The notes under the pieces were generated by a model. The model was not told the origin of the DNA and ran no database searches. It saw only the letters and a program-made list of their open reading frames with translations. The translations under genes were made by a program, and so were the position numbers. 64,000 nucleotides of DNA, taken from NCBI GenBank assembly GCA_035523995.1, contig DATKPQ010000153.1:7176-71175 (forward strand), read 5' to 3'. Shown in pieces: positions 46,012-54,223 of this stretch (positions are counted from its first letter, which is position 1; each line of letters begins with the position of its first letter). Source of the DNA: JASHVB01 sp035523995. Lineage in GTDB: Bacteria > Pseudomonadota > Alphaproteobacteria > Acetobacterales > Acetobacteraceae.

Positions 46012-46854
46012 TCACCCTGGATACACGATCGTCCGTAGCATGACTCGTCGTTCCTCAGGGTTGAAGTCGCCCGCGCCTCGGTGCATGGTGGCGCGCTCGT
46101 CCCACATCAGCACGTCGCCAGCACGCCAGCGGTGGTAATAGACGAACCGGTCCTGCGTAGCGTGCGCGCTGAGTTCCTCGATCAGCGGCCACGCCTTTGC
46201 GCGTGCCATGCCAACGAAACCATGTGTATGCATTGGATTGACGAACAAGATGGAGCGGCCGGTGACAGGGTGACTCACAACGGCCGGCCAATGTACTTCG
46301 CTGTACTGCTTCTCCGTCACGCCTTTCTCGTCGCCGTACAGTTTCTCGCCGGCCGGACCGGTTGAGCGGCCGTGTAGTCCGGTCAAACCTGCAAGCTGTG
46401 CTTTTTTTGCGGCAGGCAAAGCATCGTACGCAGCACGCATGTCGGCGAACATCGTTCCGCCCTTCTCGGTTGGGATCTCCTTTGCGTGCAATATGGCGAG
46501 GATCGGCAACTCGTCCTCGTATGTGGAATCGCTGTGCCAGTCGGTGGCACGTTTCACGCCATACCAGTCGACCTTTCCCTCCTCGTCCACGTTCGTCAGC
46601 CAGGACACATCGGGGTGTTCCGCATGCCGGTACTTGATCAGCGCATGCTTGCGCGGCGTGCCGAAGCTTCGGCCGAAGGCGGCCAATTCGCCAGCGCCAA
46701 GATCCTGGTCACGAAACACCAGAACCGGGTGCTCTGCAAAAGCATGCGCGACCCAGGCAAAGGCTTCGCCATCCAGCGGCTGTGCCAGATTGATACCAAT
46801 CGCCTCGGTGCCCAGCGCCTCTCCCAAAGGGCGCAGTTGCGGCGTATTGCTCAT
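46012..46854 (-). CDS. TauD/TfdA family dioxygenase (first)
   Basis: The 280-residue protein is an Fe(II)/2-oxoglutarate oxygenase. Iron ligands are His107 and Asp109 in ATDWHSDSTYED and His258 in TMHRGAGDF; Arg269/270 binds 2-oxoglutarate. The ATG at 46854 follows a GAAGGGA ribosome site. It is divergent from the flavoprotein gene. The substrate is unknown, but a second member lies 0.8 kb away. Confidence 0.93.
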   Translation of the reverse strand: MSNTPQLRPLGEALGTEAIGINLAQPLDGEAFAWVAHAFAEHPVLVFRDQDLGAGELAAFGRSFGTPRKHALIKYRHAEHPDVSWLTNVDEEGKVDWYGVKRATDWHSDSTYEDELPILAILHAKEIPTEKGGTMFADMRAAYDALPAAKKAQLAGLTGLHGRSTGPAGEKLYGDEKGVTEKQYSEVHWPAVVSHPVTGRSILFVNPMHTHGFVGMARAKAWPLIEELSAHATQDRFVYYHRWRAGDVLMWDERATMHRGAGDFNPEERRVMLRTIVYPG

Positions 46855-46932
46855 GAGCGTTCCCTTCGCTTTATCGCTCTTCCGGGCAATATGGTCCCGG
46901 ATCAGTGCCAAGCGCAAATGCAGGAGGAGAAA

Positions 46933-47466
46933 ATGGGCGATGCGGTCGAACGCTTTGACGTCGCGTATTTGATCATCAGTGGCACCACCACCGCTGCGCG
47001 AGGCCCCGAGTTGCTGCGCGGACTACTTGGACTCGGCTTCGTGACTGTGATCGCAATCCCAACGCCGAATGCGTCGCGCGTTGTCGCTTCGCGCGAATTG
47101 GCAGATGTGTCCGGTGCACAGGTGGTGGAATCGTATTTCGACCTCTCCATCCGGCCGCGGCCACCGCGCGGCGTGGTGCTGTTTGCGCCATGCAGCTTCA
47201 ATTCGCTGAACAAGCTGGCACACGGCGCTGCCGACAATCTGGCGTTGTCGGTTGCGGCAGAGGCGATCGGACGTGGTACACCAGTGATCGTGGGGCCGTC
47301 GCTGAACGCCCCGTTGCTGGCGCATCCCATGGCGCGAGCATCGCTGCGCACGCTGCCCACATGGAACGTGACGATTATACCGCCGGTCGATGAGGGCGAC
47401 GGCCCGCGCCTGGCGCCTACAGTCAGCTTACTGGACGCGGTGCGGCCGTTCGTGAAACAAGGCTGA
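46933..47466 (+). CDS. Flavoprotein of the PPC decarboxylase-like (HFCD) family
   Basis: The 177-residue protein has the flavoprotein fold with the FMN-site motif APCSFNSLNKLAHGAADNLAL in the middle and VIVGPSLNAPLLAHP after it. Related enzymes decarboxylate C-terminal cysteine-containing substrates or act in small-molecule biosynthesis. The ATG at 46933 has a perfect AGGAGG site. The longer frame that runs upstream is antisense to the dioxygenase. Confidence 0.8.
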   Translation: MGDAVERFDVAYLIISGTTTAARGPELLRGLLGLGFVTVIAIPTPNASRVVASRELADVSGAQVVESYFDLSIRPRPPRGVVLFAPCSFNSLNKLAHGAADNLALSVAAEAIGRGTPVIVGPSLNAPLLAHPMARASLRTLPTWNVTIIPPVDEGDGPRLAPTVSLLDAVRPFVKQG

Positions 47467-47640
47467 AGTTTCTGCCTTGGTCTGCTTTGAGTCGGCGCTC
47501 AGGGGCGGTCGCGCGCTGACGTATCGGTATCCTGGTCAAGAGGCTGGCTGGAATTGCCGCAGTTCGCCGCCAGGGTGATGCCCATGGACGATCCGCGCCG
47601 CCCGACGTACCATCATGACACGCTATCAGGAGGAAGCGTG

Positions 47641-48564
47641 ATGCTGACGATAGAACCGACTGGCGCGGTGCTTGGCGCCACTGTCCGCGGCGTGGACCTA
47701 AGCCAGGATCTGGCGGACCCGGTGTTTGCACGCATATTGTGGGCGCTTGGCCATTACGGTGTGCTGTGCTTTCCGGGGCAGCAGCTTGGCGTTGGCGACG
47801 TGCAGCGGTTTTCGGAACTGTTTGGTGAAATCCAGGGATCAATCAGCCGCCGCCCGGACCCCGACAAGATCGCGCATCCAAACGTCGGTATCCTGTCCAA
47901 CCTGAAGCAGGATGGAAAATTTATCGGCAGCCCGGACGCAGGCCAGGACTGGCATACCGACATGTCCTATCGCGACGTGATGGGATTTGTGAACGTGCTG
48001 TATGGCATCCGCATCCCGCACCGGGACGGCAAACCCTTGGGCGGCACCGAATTCGCGAACATGCACACGGTCTATGACGCCCTGCCGGATGAGATAAAGA
48101 CGCGCCTGGAGGGCATGACGGCGACGCACGATTTCGAAAAATTCTGGGAGAACATGCGCCAGAGCCATGGTAGCACTCGCCCGGCGCTGACAGAGGAGCA
48201 ACGCAGGCTGCGTCCGCCCGTTGTGCATCCGGTCTTTCTGGCGCACCCGATCACGGGACGGAAGGTGCTATACGCCAACCCCGGCTATACCAAGCGCATC
48301 AACGAACTCTCACAGCAAGACAGCGACGCGATGCTGCAATTTCTGTTCGATTTCCAGCTTCAGCCGCGATTCCGATGGACGCACGCGTGGACTGAGAACG
48401 ATCTGCTGATCTGGGATCATCTGGGCACGATCCATCGGGCTATCGCTGACTACAGCGCGGACGAGATCCGGCTTATCAGGCGCTGCCAGGTGATGGCAAC
48501 CAAGGTGTTCGATCCGGCCTTCCTGCGGCCGGTGCGGGAATTAGCCCTTGCAGAGGCGAACTGA
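47641..48564 (+). CDS. TauD/TfdA family dioxygenase (second)
   Basis: The 307-residue protein has the same fold as the gene at 46012, with iron ligands His105 and Asp107 in GQDWHTDMSYRD and a distal His in LGTIHRAIADYS followed by the 2-oxoglutarate arginine. The two are clearly diverged paralogues. The start at 47641 follows AGGAGG. It leads an operon with the FAH enzyme, three bases downstream. Confidence 0.93.
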   Translation: MLTIEPTGAVLGATVRGVDLSQDLADPVFARILWALGHYGVLCFPGQQLGVGDVQRFSELFGEIQGSISRRPDPDKIAHPNVGILSNLKQDGKFIGSPDAGQDWHTDMSYRDVMGFVNVLYGIRIPHRDGKPLGGTEFANMHTVYDALPDEIKTRLEGMTATHDFEKFWENMRQSHGSTRPALTEEQRRLRPPVVHPVFLAHPITGRKVLYANPGYTKRINELSQQDSDAMLQFLFDFQLQPRFRWTHAWTENDLLIWDHLGTIHRAIADYSADEIRLIRRCQVMATKVFDPAFLRPVRELALAEAN

Positions 48565-48567
48565 ACG

Positions 48568-49353
48568 ATGCGCTGGATCAGATTCTCCGTCGCCGGCGGC
48601 ACGGCCTATGGCTCGCTGGACGGCGAAACTGTCACCGAGATCAGTGGTGAGCCATGGAGCGCTCACGCGCCGACCGGCAATCGATATCGGTTGGGCGATG
48701 TGACGCTGGAAGTGCCGGTGATTCCGCGCACGTTCTACTGCGCGGGCATCAACTACGCGACGCACATTCGTGAAATGGCCGCGAAGCGTGGCGTCCAGCC
48801 GGTATTTCCCGAGAAACCGGACATTGGCTATCGCGCCAATAATGCGCTGATCGCACATGAGCGGAATGTGGTGATTCCGGGCGACGCGACCGAGAAGGTG
48901 AATTACGAAGGTGAGCTGGTCGTGGTGATCGGCAAGCAGGTCAAGCATCTGCCGAAAGCCGAAGCGATGTCCTGTGTTTTCGGCTACACCATCGGCAATG
49001 ATGTGAGCGAACGAACGTGGCAGCGCGGCGATCGCACGTTCTGGCGCGGCAAGAACGCGGACACGTTCAAGCCGATGGGGCCATGGATCGATACCGACGC
49101 CAATCTGGACGCGATGACCACGATCGTGCGGCTGAACGGTGCGGAGAGCCTACGCTTCAAGACCAATGAGATGATCTTCGACATCCCCACCTATATCGAG
49201 GCCATGACACGCTACCTGACGCTGTATCCAGGCGACGTGATCTGGATGGGAACAGATGGGACGTCGCCCGATTTGAAGCACGGCGATGTGGTGGAGGTGG
49301 AGATCACCGGTCTGGGTACGCTGCGCAACACATTCGTGCGTGCTGGAGCCTGA
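48568..49353 (+). CDS. Fumarylacetoacetate hydrolase family enzyme
   Basis: The 261-residue protein has the FAH fold: YCAGINYATHIREMA, KPDIGYRANNALI, the metal glutamate in VNYEGELVVVIG, GYTIGNDVSERTW, FDIPTYIEAMTRYLTLYPGDVIWMGT, and GDVVEVEITGLGTLRN. Members hydrolyse or decarboxylate 2,4-diketo acids at the end of ring-cleavage pathways. It probably acts after the dioxygenase three bases upstream. Confidence 0.92.
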   Translation: MRWIRFSVAGGTAYGSLDGETVTEISGEPWSAHAPTGNRYRLGDVTLEVPVIPRTFYCAGINYATHIREMAAKRGVQPVFPEKPDIGYRANNALIAHERNVVIPGDATEKVNYEGELVVVIGKQVKHLPKAEAMSCVFGYTIGNDVSERTWQRGDRTFWRGKNADTFKPMGPWIDTDANLDAMTTIVRLNGAESLRFKTNEMIFDIPTYIEAMTRYLTLYPGDVIWMGTDGTSPDLKHGDVVEVEITGLGTLRNTFVRAGA

Positions 49354-49430
49354 CCGGTCCGGCTGGCTCCCGCTCCCCTTCCGCCGCCTGCCTTGGCATC
49401 GCATGATGCGCTGCGGCGAAAGGGGTAAGC

Positions 49431-49613
49431 ATGGACGAACAGCTTGTCGCGGCGCTGGCCCGCGCGGCCGGCCTGGAGAAGGCGCTGGCAGTGTTTCCGG
49501 AAGATGTGGCTGCGGCAGTAGCGCAAGCGCTGAATAATGCCGGAGTGATCCAGGTGCCGGACGATCCGGCAGCGGAGCCATGGCCACCGATGCGCGCCGG
49601 AATCGCGCTATGA
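49431..49613 (+). CDS. AtzG-like (DUF4089) small protein
   Basis: The 60-residue helical protein ends EPWPPMRAG and directly precedes an amidase, overlapping it by ATGA. This matches the layout of AtzG with AtzE, where the small protein stabilises an amidase in cyanuric acid breakdown. A good AAGGGG ribosome site is present. Homology was judged by eye from size, tail and position. Confidence 0.55.
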   Translation: MDEQLVAALARAAGLEKALAVFPEDVAAAVAQALNNAGVIQVPDDPAAEPWPPMRAGIAL

Positions 49614-51010
49614 CCGCACTGCACTGGCTGGGCATCGCAGAAGCGTAGCAGGCGTTCGCCGCGCGTGCGCTTTCGCCTGTGGAGTTGTTGTCCGGCTTGG
49701 TGGCACGGATCGAGCGACTCGATCCTCAGCTGCATGCCTTCATCCGGCTTGACGTGGATGCCGCGATGGATGCCGCCCGTGCGGCGGAGAAGGAACTTGC
49801 CGCTGGGCGCAAGCGCGGCCCGCTGCATGGCGTGCCCATCGGCGTGAAGGACATCATCGACGTTGTGGGCCTGCCGACGACATGCCATTCGAAAATCCTG
49901 CTGGACAACGTGGCCAAGCAGGATGCGGCGGTGATTGAACGGCTGCGCCAGGCCGGCGCGATCGTCGTCGGCAAGCTTTCGACACATGAATTCGCTATTG
50001 GTGGGCCAAGCTTTGATCTTCCGTTTCCGCCCGCGCGCAATCCGTGGAACCGGGAGCATCACCCGGGCGGATCGTCATCCGGTTCCGGTGCGGGTGTGTG
50101 CGCAGGTCTGTTTCCTGGCGCACTGGGGACGGATACCGGCGGATCGGTGCGGAACCCGGCCAGCGCCTGCGGCATTGTCGGGTTGAAGCCTACCTACGGT
50201 CTGGTATCGCGACGTGGCGTGTTCCCGTTGTCCTTCACGCTTGATCACGTGGGACCATTGACCCGGTCCGTCGCCGATGCAGCGCTGATGCTCGATGCGA
50301 TGGCTGGATACGACCCCGCTGATGTGGGGAGTGCGCCGCGCGCAAATTTGGCGCAGCCATTTGGACACATGCTGGATCGCGGGGTCCGCGACCTGCGGGT
50401 GGGATTCGTTCGGCATTTTCATGAAACGGAAATGCCGGCGGCCCCTGAAGTCGCAATAGCGCTGGAGGAAGTGGCGCGTGTGCTGGAAGCGGAAGGCGCT
50501 GCAGTTCGGGATGTCACGCTGCCGTCGCTGAATGAGTTTGCCGCGGTCAATCGCGTGATTTTGTGCAGCGAGGCTTGGTCTATCCACGCGCGATGGCTGC
50601 GCAGCCGGCCCGAAGACTACGGACAGCTTGCCCGCCGGCGACTGATGCCCGGAGCGTTCATGACAGCGGGCGACTATGTCGGGGCACAGCGGCGCCGGCT
50701 TCAGATGATCGCTGCGGTAGAGGACGCCCTGCGCGATGTCGATGTGCTGCTGTGTGCCAGTTCGATGGATCCGGCCAGTCGGATTGAGGACGCCGACGAA
50801 ACACAGCGGACCTATCCGCGACAAGCCCGCACGCCATTTAACGTGACGGGCCACCCGGCGCTGGCAATGATGGCGGGCGTGGCGACGAACGGACTGCCGC
50901 TGTCTGCGCAGTTTGTCGGCCGGAATTTCGGCGAGGCGATGCTGCTGCGCGTCGCTGGAGCCTACGAACAGGCAACGGAGTGGCACAAGCGAAAGCCACC
51001 GATCGGATGA
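49610..51010 (+). pseudogene. Amidase with an in-frame TAG near its start
   Basis: From the ATG at 49610 the frame reads MTALHWLGIAEA, then TAG at 49646-49648, then QAFAARALSPVELLSGL and a full amidase. The expected N-terminus is thus intact except for one stop codon. A GTG at 49679 could restart translation to give 443 residues without the first helix. The amidase signature core is complete in that numbering: Lys57 in GVPIGVKD, the serines of GGSSSGSGAGV near 132, and Ser156 in DTGGSVRNPAS. Candidate explanations are a nonsense mutation, a sequencing error or restart. By position it would hydrolyse an amide or ureide with the AtzG-like partner. Confidence 0.7.
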
Positions 51011-51069
51011 CCAACCTCGGGCGGGGCAGAGATTAGACCAACCGAAGGCAGGGCAAACGGAGAACCGAT

Positions 51070-52299
51070 ATGGAGTTGATTGTCCGCAACGCCCGCCTAT
51101 CCAGCGATCCAGAAGGACCGATCGTCGATATCGGGGTGGCAAATGGACACATCGTTGCAGTTGAGCCAGGTTTGACGGCGGACGCTGTGGTATTCGATGC
51201 CGAGGCATGTCTCGTTTGCCCTGGGTTTGTCGAAACTCACATCCATCTCGACAAATCGTGCATCAGCGACAGGTGTGCACCGGAGGAAGGGCGTCAGGCG
51301 AACGCGGTACCGCGCGTTGCAGCGGTAAAGTCCAGCTTCACAATTGAAGACGTCTATGAACGTGCGTCACGCACCCTGGAAAAATGCCTTAAGCAAGGCA
51401 CCACGCGGATGCGTACCCATCTGGAACTGGATGGCGGGGTAGAAATGCGGAGCTTCGAGGCAATCGAGGCACTCCGCCGCGATTATGCCTGGGCTATTGA
51501 TATCGAAGTGTGCGTTTTTCCGCAGGAAGGGCTTACCAACAATCCGCGTGCGGAACGGCTCCTGATTGAGGCGCTGGAACGCGGAGCTCGGGTCATTGGC
51601 GCAGCTCCTAATTACGACCCCGACCATGCCGGGCAGATCAGGCGGATCTTTGCCTTGGCCCAGCAGTTCGGTGTGGATATCGACATGCATCTCGATTCCG
51701 GTAATTCCCCGGACGAGATGGACATCCACCTTGTTTGCACAATGACCGAAGAATACGATCTTGGAGGCAGGGTGGCAATCGGACATGGTTGTAAGTTCGC
51801 TTTATTGCCGCCAGATCAGTTGGCAGTGCTGGCGAAGCGCATCGCGGATGCCGGTGTGGCGGTGACCGTACTACCGGCTACCGATCTTTTCATGATGGGG
51901 CGCGATCAGGATCACTCTGTTCGGCGTGGCGTGGCCGATGTCAACGTGCTGGCCGAACATGGCGTGAATTGCTCTATCTCCACCAACAATGTGCTGAACC
52001 CGTTCACGCCCTTGGGCGATTGCTCCCTTCTGAGGATGGCAAATTTGCAGGCCAATGTGTGCCAGATCAGCCATCCTAACCGATTGCGCGAATGCTTCTC
52101 GATGCTGACCGATCGGTCTGCCCGGCTGCTGAATCTGAAGGATTACGGAATTCGTCCCGGTAACCCGGCTGATATTGTGGTCGTAGACGCCCGGACGCCA
52201 GAGCAGGCGGTCGCCGAAATCTGTCCACCGCTTGCGGTTTTCAAGCGAGGGAGACGCACGGTTGCGCAACAGCGCGTCGAGTTGCGTTGGCCGGAGTAG
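51070..52299 (+). CDS. Amidohydrolase of the cytosine-deaminase type
   Basis: The 409-residue metal-dependent hydrolase has the zinc motif FVETHIHLDKS, THLELDG, VDIDMHLDSGNSPDE, IGHGCKFALLP, and a final aspartate region near NNVLNP. The PGFVE(T/P)HIHLDK wording is typical of cytosine deaminase and N-isopropylammelide-type enzymes. It ends the catabolic run, next to the AtzG-like/amidase pair, which hints at a nitrogen-heterocycle or ureide pathway. The phage module begins 34 bases further on. Confidence 0.88.
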   Translation: MELIVRNARLSSDPEGPIVDIGVANGHIVAVEPGLTADAVVFDAEACLVCPGFVETHIHLDKSCISDRCAPEEGRQANAVPRVAAVKSSFTIEDVYERASRTLEKCLKQGTTRMRTHLELDGGVEMRSFEAIEALRRDYAWAIDIEVCVFPQEGLTNNPRAERLLIEALERGARVIGAAPNYDPDHAGQIRRIFALAQQFGVDIDMHLDSGNSPDEMDIHLVCTMTEEYDLGGRVAIGHGCKFALLPPDQLAVLAKRIADAGVAVTVLPATDLFMMGRDQDHSVRRGVADVNVLAEHGVNCSISTNNVLNPFTPLGDCSLLRMANLQANVCQISHPNRLRECFSMLTDRSARLLNLKDYGIRPGNPADIVVVDARTPEQAVAEICPPLAVFKRGRRTVAQQRVELRWPE

Positions 52300-52333
52300 A
52301 GGTAGCAAGTAACACTGGATGAATTTTTTGACC

Positions 52334-54187
52334 CTAGGTGACCGAAAACGCTGTGGGATAGGCGGTCGGCGAACTGCCATCCATACCTTCGGCCCACGCG
52401 TAGTAGGCGCCGGCAGCCGCCGGCGTGTTGACGTATGCGCCCCAAAGGTTGGAGTTAACAAACGTCCCGGCAGTCCACGTGGTCGGCGGAACCGCAAGTG
52501 ACGTCGAGAAGCCAAACTGCACGGGTGCAGTGCTCGGGGATATCTGTGCATTCACCCCAATTGCGCCGCTCCCATGAGTATAGCTTCCGGACGGAACTAT
52601 ATTCCATGTGATCGATGTAACCGAATTGACCGCAGCGATCGTACTTGCTGTGGCGGTTGTCGAAGCCGCCCCCGGTCCCGCCGAATTCATCGCCAGGACC
52701 GCGAAATCATAGCTCGTGGCCGACGATAGACCGGTAACAGTGAAGGACGTTGTTGACACCCCCGAAGCGGCCGTCGACCAGGACGTGGTGCCAGAGACGC
52801 GGTCCTGCAAAGTGTAGTTGCTGACGGCACCTCCAGAAGAAGGAGCCGACCACGTCAGAGAAATGGTATTGGCGGTTGGGTTGCTGGCGACAAGGCCAGT
52901 CACCTGCCCCGGGGGCGTTAATGTTTCCGACGTCGTGGACGTAACGATTGCCGACGCACTCCCCGCTCCAGCTGCATTAACCGCAAATACGGCGAAATCG
53001 TAGCTGGTGGCTGATAGCAGTCCGCCGACCATGCACTCTTGTACGGTGACCGACGGAGCATCGGACCATGCGGAGGTTCCACTGATCCGGTATTGCACTG
53101 TATAATTGGTGGGTGAAGGCGAAAGCGTGGACCACGATAGCGCAACGCTGCTTGAGGTAACGGTGCCGACTGCGACCCCAGTGACCTGCGCCGGAAGGCC
53201 GAGAGCCGCCGAGGTGCCGCTGATCCAGGCGTATACGACAGTTCCGCCGGAATATGTTACGCATGTTAGAGTAGCCGCCTGACCAACAGACAGACCATCG
53301 GTGCCTGATGAGGTGGTGATCCCGGTGCCAAGACTGACGACGCCGCTACTAAGGTTGATCAGCGTGCAGGAGAAGCCGTTCCCCATTGCGGCCGATGAGG
53401 GTGTCACCGTTATCGGCTGGCTGCAGATCAACAGATGGCCGTTGTGAGCCGCCGCACTCAGCGTTGTGTTCGATGTAAGCTCGACAGTGGGTGTCTGATA
53501 GCCAGAGAGGTTCGCGTTCAGCCAGGCCCATATGGCGGCGAATGTCTGGCGAGCCATGATGTTGCCATTCTGAGCGACGAGGAATGTATCGGTGTTCGAC
53601 ACCGGTCCAGCTGCCTGCACCTCATCAATCGTCTGCCCATTGATGAAATTGGCATACGAAATTGTGTGATCGGTGCCCGATTGGCTGATCGCTACCAGGT
53701 CGCCCGCAGAAATCGTACCCACGGTGGGAAGCACGCTAATGCTACAGTTGGACGGGGCGCTTAATATACCGCCCGGGTCGGTCGCCGAAATCGTTCCATT
53801 TTGGTCGATCGCAATATTCGCACCAGCGGAAAACAGGCCTCGCAGGAGCGGCAGCGGTAATAGCTTGGGGCTGCCCGAGCTGTTTACCACGGCCTGATCG
53901 GTCAACGTGATCGATCCCTCGACGGCAAACGTCGCATGATCAGCGCCCGTTGCTACCAAAGTTGCGGCGTTCAGGGACAACCCCGTCCCAACTCCGATTG
54001 GATCTGGCCCTCCTGGACCCAGGCTGGCGCGTCCAAACAGATTACCTGTGGCTATCATGATCGCCGGCTGGGTGCCTGCCAAAAGCGTGCCGACATTGAC
54101 AGCGCGTACCGAGCCGGCTTGGCTGATCGGAATCTGGTCGGCCGCCGTGACATGCGAGGTAGCGGGAAGCTGAGAAATTGTGGGCAT
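52334..54187 (-). CDS. Tail fibre with fibronectin type III domains
   Basis: The 617-residue protein has an N-terminal block (MPTISQLPATSHVTAADQIP) shared with the next fibre, a beta-rich stalk, two fibronectin type III domains at about 333-421 and 427-517 (each starting P.QVTG and holding SYDFAV.A.N.AG), and a separate C-terminal domain rich in Trp/Tyr that is a likely receptor tip. It would be extracellular, at the end of the tail. Confidence 0.8.
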   Translation of the reverse strand: MPTISQLPATSHVTAADQIPISQAGSVRAVNVGTLLAGTQPAIMIATGNLFGRASLGPGGPDPIGVGTGLSLNAATLVATGADHATFAVEGSITLTDQAVVNSSGSPKLLPLPLLRGLFSAGANIAIDQNGTISATDPGGILSAPSNCSISVLPTVGTISAGDLVAISQSGTDHTISYANFINGQTIDEVQAAGPVSNTDTFLVAQNGNIMARQTFAAIWAWLNANLSGYQTPTVELTSNTTLSAAAHNGHLLICSQPITVTPSSAAMGNGFSCTLINLSSGVVSLGTGITTSSGTDGLSVGQAATLTCVTYSGGTVVYAWISGTSAALGLPAQVTGVAVGTVTSSSVALSWSTLSPSPTNYTVQYRISGTSAWSDAPSVTVQECMVGGLLSATSYDFAVFAVNAAGAGSASAIVTSTTSETLTPPGQVTGLVASNPTANTISLTWSAPSSGGAVSNYTLQDRVSGTTSWSTAASGVSTTSFTVTGLSSATSYDFAVLAMNSAGPGAASTTATASTIAAVNSVTSITWNIVPSGSYTHGSGAIGVNAQISPSTAPVQFGFSTSLAVPPTTWTAGTFVNSNLWGAYVNTPAAAGAYYAWAEGMDGSSPTAYPTAFSVT

Positions 54188-54223
54188 GATGGCTCCGGTT
54201 GTCCGGGGTCGCTTGACGTCGGA

